DNA of 64,000 bases from Arenicella xantha (GCF_003315245.1 NZ_QNRT01000001.1:6963-70962); one strand, 5' to 3'. Shown: positions 8,996 through 18,453, counted from the first letter of the stretch. A program made the numbers and translations. The notes: generated by a model not told the origin, from the letters alone.

Positions 8996-9637
8996 TTAGT
9001 TATCAAGCTTATGCTTGTGTGCAATCAGTTGCTCGAGCACGGGGAAAAGTTGATCAAAATTTAGCCCAAACACTCCTTTGCTTTGGCCAATTTGGTTCAG
9101 AGCCGCGACGGTATTCTCATTTAAACGACCGAATTCGTCGCCCACGTCATACCCCAACATGGACAATAAACGCTGAATTCCTGCAACTTGAGTTTCGAAA
9201 CGATCAGCATAAGACCGCTTCGCGTAAAAGATATCGATTTTGTTTGAATTGCGCCAATTCTTGTCAACTTGATTAAACTGGATCGCTATTTGATCAGCAC
9301 TACATTGATTACCGTCAGGAATACGAAAATCCGCTAACTGGACACAAAGCGGCTTTTCTTCACCCCATGAAAATGCATCATCGGGCATCGTTGAGCGAGG
9401 ATTCGACTCCGCATGCAGGTAATAACTACCTTTCAACAAAGCCACATCCACTGGCACCTCGCAGTTACCTGGGTAGACCTTCCACCAGCCTTCACTGACG
9501 GTCCGATCGTCCGTCGTGTCATACCCAACCGCCACCATCAACACTAAATCAGTACGATTACACAATTCAAGTCGAGCCTGGCTACACGTAGACCAAAGCC
9601 CACAGAGAATAATTAGGTAATAAGCCAAGCCGCGCAT
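8996..9637 (-). CDS. DUF1036 domain protein with C-terminal peptidoglycan-binding-like segment
   Basis: The 213-residue protein begins with a signal peptide (hydrophobic to about residue 20, cleavage near CSQA-RLELC). Residues 22-130 match the DUF1036 pattern: LELCNRT, then EGWWKVYPGNC. Residues about 150-190 (IQRLLSMLGYDVG, then LNENTVAALNQIG) resemble the peptidoglycan-binding type 1 fold. The start lies two bases after the tyrS stop, so the two are cotranscribed. DUF1036 has no established biochemical function. The exported location and the C-terminal segment suggest a periplasmic or wall-associated role; this is inference. Confidence 0.8.
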   Translation of the reverse strand: MRGLAYYLIILCGLWSTCSQARLELCNRTDLVLMVAVGYDTTDDRTVSEGWWKVYPGNCEVPVDVALLKGSYYLHAESNPRSTMPDDAFSWGEEKPLCVQLADFRIPDGNQCSADQIAIQFNQVDKNWRNSNKIDIFYAKRSYADRFETQVAGIQRLLSMLGYDVGDEFGRLNENTVAALNQIGQSKGVFGLNFDQLFPVLEQLIAHKHKLDN

Positions 9638-9639
9638 GT

Positions 9640-10899
9640 CTATGAAGGGATAATTCGCGCAAATTTGCGCTTACCAACTTGCAGTACAAATGGTTCCGAT
9701 TCAACAATCACCTGCTTCGGATCTGAAACCTTTTCGCCATTAATTTTAACCGCGCCTTGCTTCACCATGCGCATGGCCTCAGAAGTACTCGGGCATAGAC
9801 CCGCCTCCTTTATAAGGGACGCAATCGGCAGACCTTCGGCACCCATCGGCACCTGCACATCAGCGATATCATCCGGAATAGCATTCTTCTGAAAACGTTG
9901 GATAAAATCATTTTTCGCGCTATCAGCCGCCGACGCGTCGTGAAACCGCGTTATGATTTCTTCACACAATAAAAACTTAATATCACGCGGGTTCGCGCCC
10001 TGCTGAATTTGCGACTTAAACTCACTAATTTCCGTCAACGGGCGAAAGCTCAATAGTTCAAAATAGCGCCACATCAACTCGTCAGAAATTGACATCAACT
10101 TACCGAACATCTCATTTGGCGTATCGGTAATGCCGATATAGTTGCCTAACGATTTAGACATTTTCTGTACGCCGTCTAGGCCTTCTAAGATAGGCACAGT
10201 CAAAATCGCCTGTTGCGGCTTGCCGTAAGCTTTTTGCATTTCACGCCCGACCAGCAAATTAAACTTCTGATCGGTCCCACCAAGCTCAACATCCGATTCC
10301 AACGCAACCGAATCATAACCTTGAACTAGTGGATACAAAAATTCATGTACTGCGATCGATTGTTGCGCCGCATAACGCTTACTGAAATCGTCCCGCTCTA
10401 GCATTCTCGCCACAGTGTATTGCGCAGCAAGGCGAATCATATCCGCCGAGGACATTTGACTCATCCATTCAGAATTAAAGCGAACCTTCGTTAACTCTGG
10501 ATCCAGAATCTTAAAAACCTGCGCTTGGTAGGTCTCCGCATTTTGCTTTATTTCGGCTTCAGTCAATGCTGGGCGCGTCGCACTTTTGCCAGTTGGGTCA
10601 CCGATTAAGCCGGTGAAATCGCCGATCAGAAACGTGACATTGTGGCCCAGTTTTTGAAACTGACGGAGCTTATTAATTAGAACCGTGTGCCCCAAATGCA
10701 GGTCAGGAGCCGTGGGATCAAAACCAGCCTTAATTTCAAGAGGTTTGCCGGTCGCTAGCTTCGCCTCCAGTTCGGCTTGAGGAATGATTTCGTCTGCGCC
10801 ACGCAGCAGTTCTTGCATTACTGCCGACGGCGCCTCTGACGTTGCGACTGGAGACTGGTCCGGTGACCGCTTACCCGATGAATGATTTTCTGATGACAC
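9640..10899 (-). CDS. tyrS: Tyrosine--tRNA ligase
   Basis: This cytoplasmic class I synthetase charges tRNA-Tyr with tyrosine. The HIGH motif is HLGH at residues 68-71, the KMSKS motif is intact near residue 250 (QKMSKSLGN), and a C-terminal S4 RNA-binding domain is present ([19 protein letters not shown]). The sequence pattern is that of the TyrZ-like second bacterial clade. The chosen start is a GTG with AGAGAG five bases upstream. It gives an N-terminal extension of about 25 residues rich in Ser and Pro; an ATG at 10818 would give a more usual length of 392 residues. The gene is divergent from the M23 peptidase gene, as in pseudomonads. Confidence 0.95.
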   Translation of the reverse strand: MSSENHSSGKRSPDQSPVATSEAPSAVMQELLRGADEIIPQAELEAKLATGKPLEIKAGFDPTAPDLHLGHTVLINKLRQFQKLGHNVTFLIGDFTGLIGDPTGKSATRPALTEAEIKQNAETYQAQVFKILDPELTKVRFNSEWMSQMSSADMIRLAAQYTVARMLERDDFSKRYAAQQSIAVHEFLYPLVQGYDSVALESDVELGGTDQKFNLLVGREMQKAYGKPQQAILTVPILEGLDGVQKMSKSLGNYIGITDTPNEMFGKLMSISDELMWRYFELLSFRPLTEISEFKSQIQQGANPRDIKFLLCEEIITRFHDASAADSAKNDFIQRFQKNAIPDDIADVQVPMGAEGLPIASLIKEAGLCPSTSEAMRMVKQGAVKINGEKVSDPKQVIVESEPFVLQVGKRKFARIIPS

Positions 10900-11301
10900 G
10901 TGTACTCTCTTTCGACTCGTCAGTGATGAATAATATCAATTAAATGAAACAATATTGTGCTTGCAGCCAGATTACCATGCAACAAGCGGTGCTAGGCCGC
11001 AAGACTAAACGCTCATTTGTTGAATGACAAGTCATGCCCGCGTCAGATCAGTTAATTTGTTTACGCTATCAAGAAAAAGTCAGAGCCACCAAACCAAATT
11101 TGACGCCCGTCCAACAAAATGACAGCAATTTCATCCACTTTTAATGGTAAATATTTGCCATGTTTGGCCGAAACGCGCAGAATGTGCTTCTTAAGTTTTA
11201 CACAATTTTAAGATTGCAAAGATGCAAAGAGATGAGCAACGACTCTAGCTCAATCCAAAAGACAATCAAAGCAACCCGATAACCACCCAAAATACGCCAC
11301 T
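10900..11301. other. Divergent promoter region between tyrS and the M23 peptidase gene
   Basis: This 402-bp stretch must hold promoters in both directions. It is AT-rich around 11140-11220, but I see no box pair good enough to name, no T-box leader for tyrS and no open frame of note. Confidence 0.5.
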
Positions 11302-12771
11302 ATGCCACCAAGTTTATCGCACCCCCTTGTTATGCTGTTCGCGGACATCCTAAAAGGAAGTGACCGCACTCAACCCGCTAGCCGAACACCAATTCGTAAA
11401 CATCACTGGGTACTAGGTACCTTAGTGGTATTAACCGGCAGTTGGATAACACATACCACGACCGCAACCATAAAGCCGTTGCCCGACGCTATAGCGCCGA
11501 CAGCAGGCGCCTTGGAGCTGTCAAACGATGCGGAAAATATAAGCGAAATCTCACCTGTACCCAGTAACGACATAGCATCTCTAGCAGACCTCGAAAAGGT
11601 CAATATAGAGACGCTCGGCGATGATTTACCGTTAGCCGCGCCGATTGAAGTGCTGATCTCCAAACAACATGTTATTAAATCTGGTGAATCCCTAGGGGTT
11701 ATTTTCCGCAAAGAAGGCTTAGGTTATTCGCTGCCGCACAAACTGGCTGAGCACCCAATAGCTGGGAAACTGACATCTATTACCGTCGGTAAAGCATTAA
11801 CCTTCAAATTTGATCAAGCTAATTCACTACGCCAGATCCGCTATCCAACCAGCTACTTAACCGAGCTAGTTGTTGACATTCAAGACGGCGAAATCACCGG
11901 TGCCGACGTTCGAGACTTAGCGTATTCAACACATAAACAAACCGCGTCAGCGGAAATCACCTCATCACTTTATGAGGCGGCCATGGACGCGAAGTTAAGC
12001 AACAACATTACCATGGACATGGTCAAAATCTTCGGATGGGATATTGATTTTGTGCAAGATATCCGCGTCGGCGATCGATTCCATGTGGTCTACGAAGACC
12101 ATCGAGTTGGCGACAAAAAGGTCGCTGATGGAGACATTCTAGCGGCTGAATTCACAACTCAAGGGCAAACCTATCGCGCGATTCGCTTTGTTGACCAACA
12201 AGGTGAAGTCAGCTACTACACGCCAGAAGGCGATAGCATGTTGGGCACCTTTCTTCGCTCACCGGTAGAGTTTAGTCGCATTTCCTCGCGTTTTGGTAAG
12301 CGGCGTCATCCGATCTCAAAAAAATGGAAAACGCATAAAGGCGTCGATTACGCAGCAAGCCGTGGAACACCAATTATAGCCACCGCTGACGGCAAAGTGA
12401 TTCACGCCGGTAATAAGGGCGGCTACGGTAAAACTATTGTGTTACGCCACGCCGGCCGATTCACCACCCTGTACGCACACATGAACGGTTTCGCTAAAGG
12501 CGTAAAGTCCGGCACCCGAGTAAAACAAGGTCAAACCATCGGCTACGTGGGCACCACCGGATACTCAACCGGCCCACATTTACACTACGAATTTCAGGTT
12601 GATGGCGTCCATCGCAACTCATTGACCTACAAAACACCAAAAGCCTCATCAGTGAAGCCGGAAGACCGAAAGGACTTTGAGGCGTTAGTAGCCAGCTTAA
12701 GCAAAGAGCTCGACTCAGTGCAAACTGATTACTTATTAGCGAAAGCCAAAAGCTCGACTACACTCTTATAA
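11302..12771 (+). CDS. M23 family peptidoglycan DD-endopeptidase (MepM-like)
   Basis: The 489-residue periplasmic protein has an N-terminal membrane segment near residues 37-55 (WVLGTLVVLTGSWI). An OapA/LysM-like region follows (VIKSGESLGVIFRKEGLG, about 128-145), then an intermediate Csd3-like domain and a C-terminal LytM zinc peptidase domain. Zinc ligands are visible as HPISK near 335, HKGVD near 344 and HLHYEF near 425. Family members cut peptide cross-links in peptidoglycan to allow wall growth. The gene sits 12 bp before anmK, which recycles wall sugars, so the pair probably forms one operon. An ATG at 11332 is a possible alternative start; neither has a clear ribosome binding site. Confidence 0.9.
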   Translation: MPPSLSHPLVMLFADILKGSDRTQPASRTPIRKHHWVLGTLVVLTGSWITHTTTATIKPLPDAIAPTAGALELSNDAENISEISPVPSNDIASLADLEKVNIETLGDDLPLAAPIEVLISKQHVIKSGESLGVIFRKEGLGYSLPHKLAEHPIAGKLTSITVGKALTFKFDQANSLRQIRYPTSYLTELVVDIQDGEITGADVRDLAYSTHKQTASAEITSSLYEAAMDAKLSNNITMDMVKIFGWDIDFVQDIRVGDRFHVVYEDHRVGDKKVADGDILAAEFTTQGQTYRAIRFVDQQGEVSYYTPEGDSMLGTFLRSPVEFSRISSRFGKRRHPISKKWKTHKGVDYAASRGTPIIATADGKVIHAGNKGGYGKTIVLRHAGRFTTLYAHMNGFAKGVKSGTRVKQGQTIGYVGTTGYSTGPHLHYEFQVDGVHRNSLTYKTPKASSVKPEDRKDFEALVASLSKELDSVQTDYLLAKAKSSTTLL

Positions 12772-12783
12772 ACCAGTAGGCCA

Positions 12784-13896
12784 ATGATTGAGTATTACAT
12801 TGGCCTAATGTCCGGCACCAGCATGGACGGCATTGACGCCGCCTTAGTGGCGTTCGAGTCCAGCACTCGCCTATCGGTGATCGATACCGAGTTCACGCCG
12901 TTTCCAGACCATTTGAGAAGCGCCATTGCAGAGGCTGCGCGCCCCAATAGCTCGTTACTCAACATTCAAGACTCCCCTCTGCACACCGAACTCGCACAAC
13001 ACTATTCAAATGCGGCATTGTCGTTGCTCGACAAATCCCAGTTCAGTCGCAGTAAAATTCGCGCGATTGCTAACCATGGGCAAACGGTTCGCCATGAACC
13101 AAACGCCACACCACCGTTTAGCCTCCAGTTAGGCGACGGCCAAATAATCGCCAACCGCACCAAAGTGACCACGATCACACAGTTCCGTCAAGCCGATTTG
13201 GCCGCTGGCGGCCAAGGCGCACCATTGATGCCGGCTTTTCACAACGCAATCTTTTGCGATGGGTCGAGTACTAACAAATTTGTGTTGAACCTCGGTGGCA
13301 TCGCCAACATTTCTCGCCTGGGGGATAACCCGATCGGCTTTGATACAGGGCCGAGCAATTGCCTCCTTGATCAATGGATTGAGCATCACCTGGGCAAGCG
13401 ATTTGATCTAAACGGTCAATGGGCTAACACTGGCTCTGTGCTCGAACCAGTGCTCGAAAAATTAATGCATGACCCGTATCTTCAACAAGCCAACCCCAAA
13501 AGCACAGGCACGGATTATTATAATCTCGAGTGGCTGGCGCAACAAATTAGCGACCTTGAAACCTTCGCCGCACAAGATATACAAGCGACGCTTCTTGCCT
13601 TTACAGTCGAGACCATCGCGCTAGCGTTACAGCAATTGAATGCGGCTCAAGGCTCACTATACGTATGCGGCGGCGGTGCACAGAACCAAGCACTGATGCT
13701 TAAATTGCGCGCCAAGCTCGCAAATTTCGAGGTGGCCACCACCGACAAAATCGGCGTGCCGAGTGACTGGGTTGAAGCGGTCGGCTTTGCCTGGCTTGGC
13801 TATTGCTTCATGCAGCAGATTCCAAGCAACCTCCCGAGCGTCACCGGTGCATCTGCTGCGGTGGTGCTTGGTGAACGCTTTGAACCGAATTCTTGA
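12784..13896 (+). CDS. anmK: Anhydro-N-acetylmuramic acid kinase
   Basis: AnmK phosphorylates and opens 1,6-anhydro-MurNAc to MurNAc-6-phosphate in cytoplasmic cell-wall recycling. The 370 residues match the family length. The N-terminal nucleotide-binding motif GLMSGTSMDGIDAALV (7-22), the NHGQTVRH segment, NLGGIANIS and the C-terminal CGGGAQN loop are all present. An AGTAGG ribosome binding site precedes the ATG. The gene follows the M23 peptidase and is followed by a bidirectional terminator. The neighbourhood is the conserved tyrS-M23-anmK-erpA arrangement. Confidence 0.96.
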   Translation: MIEYYIGLMSGTSMDGIDAALVAFESSTRLSVIDTEFTPFPDHLRSAIAEAARPNSSLLNIQDSPLHTELAQHYSNAALSLLDKSQFSRSKIRAIANHGQTVRHEPNATPPFSLQLGDGQIIANRTKVTTITQFRQADLAAGGQGAPLMPAFHNAIFCDGSSTNKFVLNLGGIANISRLGDNPIGFDTGPSNCLLDQWIEHHLGKRFDLNGQWANTGSVLEPVLEKLMHDPYLQQANPKSTGTDYYNLEWLAQQISDLETFAAQDIQATLLAFTVETIALALQQLNAAQGSLYVCGGGAQNQALMLKLRAKLANFEVATTDKIGVPSDWVEAVGFAWLGYCFMQQIPSNLPSVTGASAAVVLGERFEPNS

Positions 13897-13957
13897 CCAT
13901 CAGCATACGACTACCGATGATGATTGGTCGACTCATGCTGTGATCGTAAATAGGCAT

Positions 13958-13986
13958 AAAAAAGAGCGCTTAAAGCGCTCTTTTTT
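13958..13986. terminator. Bidirectional rho-independent terminator between anmK and erpA
   Basis: AAAAAAGAGCGC and GCGCTCTTTTTT form a perfect stem, extended by TT/AA, with A/T runs on both sides. It lies 62 bp after anmK and about 100 bp after the convergent erpA, so it can stop both. Confidence 0.85.
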
Positions 13987-14088
13987 GCACAACCGACTAT
14001 TACCCTGCCAACGTCATCGATTTGACTATTTGTCACTAAGCAAGTGATGACAAACCAAGCAACATAATCGCTTAAGCTCAATCAGGTA

Positions 14089-14445
14089 CTAAGCCGAGAA
14101 TGAAGACCCACAGCCACAAGTAGTGCTGGCATTCGGATTATTGATAATAAAACGGGCTCCTTCCAAATCATCTTTATAGTCAATTTTGGCGCCGATCAAG
14201 TACTGAAAACTCATCGGATCGACGAGTAGACGTACGCCGTCCCGATCTACCGAGGTATCATCTTCTTGCTGCTCTTCATCAAAAGTGAAGCCATACTGAA
14301 ATCCAGAGCAACCACCACCTTGTACGTAAACACGTAACTTTAATTGATCATTGGCCTCTTCTTCAATTAGTTCTGCCACCTTACTCGCCGCCGCTGTAGT
14401 GAAATCAAGCGGGGATGCTGGTGTAGCTTGTTCAGTCTCTATCAT
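14089..14445 (-). CDS. erpA: Iron-sulfur cluster insertion protein ErpA
   Basis: ErpA is an A-type carrier that delivers iron-sulfur clusters to apoproteins, including the isoprenoid enzymes IspG and IspH (ispH lies elsewhere in this window). The 118 residues carry the three conserved cysteines: GGGCSGFQ near 46 and TCGCGSSF at the C-terminus. The N-terminus is slightly extended and Thr/Pro-rich. It is read in the same direction as bactofilin but separated by 115 bp. Confidence 0.95.
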   Translation of the reverse strand: MIETEQATPASPLDFTTAAASKVAELIEEEANDQLKLRVYVQGGGCSGFQYGFTFDEEQQEDDTSVDRDGVRLLVDPMSFQYLIGAKIDYKDDLEGARFIINNPNASTTCGCGSSFSA

Positions 14446-14560
14446 AGTACGTTATCTAAACCTGTTAATCAGAGGGGTCGGGATAGCAGCATAGCGTAAG
14501 CGTGTCCGCGCATCCTCACCTTTGTGTTCTTGTCTAATTATGCGGCCAAAACTGACGTTA

Positions 14561-14977
14561 TCAAGCCTCGTTTTTCTCTTTACCGCCGGACACCACATCA
14601 TACACCGGGGAACTGACATCAGACACTAAACTTCCGTTCAACACCGCGCCCAGCTCCATTTCTACCGCTTTATAGTGGATATCGCCTGTTACTTTCGCAT
14701 TAGCCTGCAATTCGACATGGCCATTGGATGCAATATTTCCACGAACCGTGCCATTCACTACCACATGCGGCACATTGACGTCGCCTTCAATCACACCTGA
14801 TTCGCTCAACACCAAGGTACCGTTATTACTATCCTGAGCAGACACATGACCCTTGATATGGCCATCGACTCGCAAACCGCCAGTAAACTCCAAATCGCCC
14901 TGTAGAATAGAACCAGAGCCGATCAATGTATCAATCGTTTCAACCGGCTTGCTCGTTTTTTCTTTATTTCTTTTCAT
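14561..14977 (-). CDS. Bactofilin family protein
   Basis: Bactofilins are small cytoskeletal proteins that polymerise through a right-handed beta-helix and can organise cell-shape enzymes. The 138 residues show the typical core from about 17 to 115, with regular short strands (GDLEFTGGLRVDGHIKG, then VIEGDVNVPHVVVNGTVRG) flanked by short polar tails. In several bacteria bactofilins work with M23 peptidases; an M23 gene lies about 2 kb away, which fits but does not prove a link. The DUF6776 gene ends 25 bp upstream. Confidence 0.92.
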   Translation of the reverse strand: MKRNKEKTSKPVETIDTLIGSGSILQGDLEFTGGLRVDGHIKGHVSAQDSNNGTLVLSESGVIEGDVNVPHVVVNGTVRGNIASNGHVELQANAKVTGDIHYKAVEMELGAVLNGSLVSDVSSPVYDVVSGGKEKNEA

Positions 14978-15002
14978 AGTAATAACTCATTAATGTGTTT
15001 TT

Positions 15003-15734
15003 CTAAGAAGTCGGAGATACTTCGTTAGTGTTTATAGCTTCAACCGCCGGGCTTGCCACGTCAAACCAGCGCTCAAGTGTCTCGCCATCTTGAAGTGATA
15101 GTTCAACTTTAAGCTTAGCCGCCGCAGATAATTCAGACTGCTCAATAAAACCTGAAACCTGCTGAAAATATTGATAACTGACACTTCTCGTACTCGACAC
15201 TGGCCATTGTGCGAGCGCCGTGTCGTTTTGGTATAGCGTGATCTTCAAATTGCCACGGACTTGATGCTTATGCTTAATCGCTTGCACCAAAGTAATATCG
15301 AATGAGAGTCGCCCGTCAGCGTAGGTGTAATCTAAATCTTGAATTGCTGGCCCACTTTGGCCGTCTTCAGGGGAGATAATACTTCGATAAAAATCCAAGC
15401 GCGATCCCAATACACTATTTTTTTGCTCGGAATTGGCATACGCCTTTGAAATTTGGCGATAGGCTTCTTCTTGAATCTGCAACTGACGCTGAGCAAAAGC
15501 TAAACTTTGTTGCGCCTCAGTTGTTTGAGTTCTATGCTCATCCAAGGTCGAGCGCATTTGCTCAATCAGCGCTTGATCTTCAGCAAATCGCACGTGCCCA
15601 GCACGAATACCCTGCCCATATGCAAGATATAGGCACGCAAAGAACACAAAGAACCCGACAACCGTTAACGTCATAATCAACGATCTAGACATCTTAGGGC
15701 GGATCGTTAAATCACTGGTCGGCTTGCGGATCAT
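15003..15734 (-). CDS. DUF6776 family membrane protein
   Basis: The 243-residue protein has one membrane segment at about 20-40 (IMTLTVVGFFVFFACLYLAY), a probable coiled coil at about 55-115 rich in Gln and Ala, and a C-terminal beta-rich domain (LRFDITL-type strands from about 135). This matches the uncharacterised family commonly found between argC and bactofilin in gammaproteobacteria. The topology suggests the C-terminal domain is periplasmic. The operon context suggests a role with bactofilin at the envelope; no function is established. Confidence 0.75.
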   Translation of the reverse strand: MIRKPTSDLTIRPKMSRSLIMTLTVVGFFVFFACLYLAYGQGIRAGHVRFAEDQALIEQMRSTLDEHRTQTTEAQQSLAFAQRQLQIQEEAYRQISKAYANSEQKNSVLGSRLDFYRSIISPEDGQSGPAIQDLDYTYADGRLSFDITLVQAIKHKHQVRGNLKITLYQNDTALAQWPVSSTRSVSYQYFQQVSGFIEQSELSAAAKLKVELSLQDGETLERWFDVASPAVEAINTNEVSPTS

Positions 15735-15769
15735 AGTAAATCTCGTTTTTGGGACTCATCGTATAGTTG

Positions 15770-16816
15770 TCACGGCATGACCGCTGGACTCATCAACCCT
15801 AAAGTTTCATCGAGTCCGAGCATAATATTCATGTTTTGTACCGCTTGACCCGCCGCGCCCTTAGTTAGGTTATCAATAACAGACAGGATGACTAATTTGC
15901 CCGATCCGCCAGCCTTGTGCAATGCGATTCTACACATATTTGAAGTCTTTACCGAACGCGTGTCGGGATGCGAACCAAGCGGCATCACATCGACAAACGC
16001 CTCATCAGCATAAAAGCTAGAAACCATGTGATGGACATCTTCTAGCGACTTATCTAGATCGATCAAATCAGCATAGATTGTGGCATGAATACCCCTTAAC
16101 ATCGGCACCAAATGCGGCACAAAGGTAAGGTCGACCGTGCTTTTAGACACGGATTGAATATTTTGTGTTATCTCAGGATGATGACGATGCCCCGCTACAC
16201 CATAGGCCCTAAAGCTATCAGCGACTTCGCTGAACAAACTTGCCACATTTGCTCCTCGCCCAGCACCAGTTACTCCTGACTTCGCGTCCACAATCAAATT
16301 GTTAGAACGAATCAAGCCAGCCTGCACCAACGGCAACAAGCCCAATGTCGTTGCAGTGGGATAACATCCTGGGTTGGCAACAATCATCGCATTCGTAATC
16401 TCTTGACGATTCATCTCAGGCAAGCCGTAGACCGCTTGTGCGACCAACTCAGGACAAGCGTGCTGCATGCCGTACCACTTTTCCCAAGTCGCGATATCAC
16501 GAATTCGAAAATCAGCAGCCAAATCAATTAACTTAGTACCCGCGGCGGTAAGCGCGCGAGCATGCGTCATTGCTATGCCGTTCGGAGTCGCACTAAAAAC
16601 GAGATCACATGCCGTTAATAGCTCAGTGTCAGGCGGGCTAAAACATAAGTCGGTGAAACCTCGCAAACTCGGAAACAAATCGACTACTTCGCGACCGGCC
16701 TCAGCACGTGAGGTAATTAAGGCAACGTCGATCGATGGATGCGTGACCAACAACCTTAGAAGCTCAACACCGGTATAGCCAGTGCCGCCAATTATTCCAA
16801 CCTTTATTTTGTTCAC
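15770..16816 (-). CDS. argC: N-acetyl-gamma-glutamyl-phosphate reductase
   Basis: ArgC reduces N-acetylglutamyl phosphate to the semialdehyde with NADPH, the third step of arginine synthesis. The 348 residues show the N-terminal dinucleotide fold [17 protein letters not shown], the catalytic cysteine in NPGCYPT near residue 151 and the conserved histidine segment GHRHHPEI. The start is a GTG. It is the first gene of an apparent argC-DUF6776-bactofilin unit. Confidence 0.96.
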   Translation of the reverse strand: MNKIKVGIIGGTGYTGVELLRLLVTHPSIDVALITSRAEAGREVVDLFPSLRGFTDLCFSPPDTELLTACDLVFSATPNGIAMTHARALTAAGTKLIDLAADFRIRDIATWEKWYGMQHACPELVAQAVYGLPEMNRQEITNAMIVANPGCYPTATTLGLLPLVQAGLIRSNNLIVDAKSGVTGAGRGANVASLFSEVADSFRAYGVAGHRHHPEITQNIQSVSKSTVDLTFVPHLVPMLRGIHATIYADLIDLDKSLEDVHHMVSSFYADEAFVDVMPLGSHPDTRSVKTSNMCRIALHKAGGSGKLVILSVIDNLTKGAAGQAVQNMNIMLGLDETLGLMSPAVMP

Positions 16817-16967
16817 GAGAGGATTGAGTCTTTAAGAGGGAGTTTATTAACGTCCCTTAGTTTAGTAGAGTTGTGGTTCCAGTCAACCGCTATCAATCAC
16901 GGTTCAGGTTAAGCCGGTAAAAAACATCGCTTTTACTCTCACTTCAAAGACACTTCGTCTAAGCAAA

Positions 16968-16998
16968 AAAAAACGCCAGCACATGGCTGGCGTTTTTT
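16968..16998. terminator. Rho-independent terminator after rpsI
   Basis: AAAAAACGCCAGC pairs with GCTGGCGTTTTTT around a five-base loop. On the minus strand it lies about 50 bp after the rpsI stop. The symmetric A/T flanks allow use in both directions. Confidence 0.88.
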
Positions 16999-17045
16999 GT
17001 CGTCTCTCAACTGCAAGCAGTTGAGGACAAGCCGCAACGAAACGC

Positions 17046-17441
17046 TTAACGTTTCGAGAACTGTGGCTTGCGACGCGCGCCTTTGAGGCCCACTTTCTTA
17101 CGTTCGACTTCACGAGCATCACGTGTAACAAAGCCAGCTGCACGAAGTGCAGGTCGCAACGCTTCGTCATAAGCAAGCAGTGCGCGAGTAATGCCGTGTC
17201 GGATCGCTCCAGCTTGACCACTACCACCGCCGCCTTGGACGTTAACGTTGATGTCAAAAGTGCCTTCCATATCCAACAAAACTAGCGGCTGACGCACGAT
17301 CATGCGTGCGGTCTCACGGCCAAAGTACTCGTCTAATGGACGTTGATTAACAGTGATTGAGCCAGCACCTGACTGAATGCGTACACGTGCAGTCGATGAT
17401 TTACGTCGGCCAGTGCCTAAATATACTTCTGAAGTTGCCAT
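17046..17441 (-). CDS. rpsI: 30S ribosomal protein S9
   Basis: The 131 residues match S9: N-terminal [16 protein letters not shown], central [15 protein letters not shown] and the basic C-terminal tail [11 protein letters not shown] that reaches the P-site tRNA. It lies 9 bp after rplM, the usual pairing. Confidence 0.98.
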   Translation of the reverse strand: MATSEVYLGTGRRKSSTARVRIQSGAGSITVNQRPLDEYFGRETARMIVRQPLVLLDMEGTFDINVNVQGGGGSGQAGAIRHGITRALLAYDEALRPALRAAGFVTRDAREVERKKVGLKGARRKPQFSKR

Positions 17442-17450
17442 TCGTATCTC

Positions 17451-17879
17451 CTAGATTTCGAGTGCTTTTGGCTCTTGAGCTTGATGCTTGTGCTCAGGAC
17501 CAACATAGATGTGTAACTTTTTAAACATTGCGCGTCCCAAAGGGTTCTTTGGCAACATGCCACGCACTGCATTTTCGATAATACGCTCAGGTGCATGCTC
17601 ACGAAGTTTGCGAACATTGACATCTTTAATACCACCGGGGAAACCAGTGTGTCGGTAGTACATTTTGTCTTCTTCTTTATTACCAGTTACGGCAATTTTC
17701 TCAGCATTGATAACCACGATATGGTCACCAGTGTCGACGTGCGGAGTGTATTCAGGTTTGTGTTTGCCACGCAAACGAACGGCGATTTCAGTCGCCACAC
17801 GGCCAAGCACTTTGTCAGCGGCGTCAATGACGAACCACTCGCGCTTTACCTCTGCTGGCTTTGCGGAAAATGTTTTCAT
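17451..17879 (-). CDS. rplM: 50S ribosomal protein L13
   Basis: The 142 residues match L13, with the early [17 protein letters not shown] segment and the conserved HTGFPGGI and MLPKNPLGR motifs. It is first in the rplM-rpsI operon. Its upstream region contains a separate minus-strand terminator (18088-18115), so its own promoter must lie between about 17890 and 18087. Confidence 0.98.
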   Translation of the reverse strand: MKTFSAKPAEVKREWFVIDAADKVLGRVATEIAVRLRGKHKPEYTPHVDTGDHIVVINAEKIAVTGNKEEDKMYYRHTGFPGGIKDVNVRKLREHAPERIIENAVRGMLPKNPLGRAMFKKLHIYVGPEHKHQAQEPKALEI

Positions 17880-18087
17880 GTTTATTTCTACAGTCTATGT
17901 CTTTTCTTCAGACGTTGAATTCTTTGTTATTGCCCGAGCTCTGTAACCAAGGGTCCAAATAACGATCCGAGCGGAGAATCCCGCAAGGACGCGCGATAAT
18001 AAGAGACTCTGGCTTGATTATCAAGACAAGTTCGCGTTAAAGCCGGTAAAAACGCTATACATGCAAGCAAAGACGTTTCGAGTGGAC

Positions 18088-18115
18088 AAAAAAAAGGCGC
18101 GACATTTGTCGCGCC
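18088..18115 (-). terminator. Strong minus-strand rho-independent terminator
   Basis: The minus strand reads GGCGCGAC-AAAT-GTCGCGCC followed by eight T's. There is no T run on the plus strand, so direction is unambiguous. It terminates no annotated gene. Confidence 0.85.
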
Positions 18116-18141
18116 CAAACCACCAAAGGAGGATGGAGGAG

Positions 18142-18225
18142 ATGTGCAAGCCAGCTAAACTGCAGCTAACTTTAGAAACTTGTCCGAGTGGTGAGCGCTT
18201 TGCTCGCTACCAACCCTACAACTGA
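18142..18225 (+). CDS. Possible 27-residue microprotein (competes with the small RNA reading)
   Basis: On the plus strand a near-perfect ribosome binding site (AAAGGAGG at 18125-18132) lies nine bases before an ATG opening 27 codons ending in TGA. The peptide begins MCKPAKLQLTLETCPSG and ends RYQPYN, with two cysteines. Another in-frame ATG at 18133 directly follows the AGGAGG. The same purine-rich bases are the C-rich stretch of the candidate minus-strand RNA, so only one of the readings may be real. Confidence 0.25.
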   Translation: MCKPAKLQLTLETCPSGERFARYQPYN

Positions 18226-18254
18226 ATTATGCTGGCAAACCGAGCGCTGGTCAA

Positions 18255-18284
18255 AGTATATTTACACAACACTTATAGCAACAA
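18255..18284 (-). promoter_or_regulatory. Putative promoter of the candidate small RNA
   Basis: TTGTTG (18284-18279) and TATACT (18260-18255) on the minus strand are 18 bp apart. The match is moderate and lies in AT-rich DNA, so chance cannot be excluded. Confidence 0.35.
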
Positions 18285-18453
18285 GTAGCCATAAGCTGTT
18301 GTATATAAACACATATAAACGACCATTATTTTTGATATAACTATGTTTCATGGAATTGAAGGGCATCATTCCTTATTTTTCTCTCTTGGCGGACACATTC
18401 TTCGCTTCCTCGATCTATAATTCTTTTATTACGTATTCCGCGCCAACTTAAAG

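Larger units (their letters stand above)
18088..18248 (-). ncRNA. Candidate small RNA upstream of rplM
   Basis: On the minus strand a sigma-70-like promoter (TTGTTG, 18 bp, TATACT at 18260-18255) is followed about 160 nt later by a perfect terminator with eight T's. No protein gene on this strand accounts for it, since coq7 is divergent. The predicted RNA has short internal stems (AGCUGCAGUUUAGCU; GAGCAAAGCGCUC). A C-rich stretch just before the terminator (CUCCUCCAUCCUCCUUU) complements Shine-Dalgarno sequences. It matches no RNA family I recognise (not 6S, SRP RNA or tmRNA). Promoter and RNA start are inferred; the terminator is clear. Confidence 0.45.
17880..18453. other. 574-bp divergent gap between rplM and coq7
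   Basis: The gap should hold the rplM-rpsI and coq7 promoters. It also holds a strong minus-strand terminator, a candidate small RNA and a possible very short plus-strand gene, each listed separately. The segment at 18260-18360 is markedly AT-rich. Confidence 0.6.

Noticed and set aside
13763-14047. 94-residue plus-strand frame after anmK
   Set aside because: It overlaps the end of anmK in another frame and runs through the terminator hairpin.
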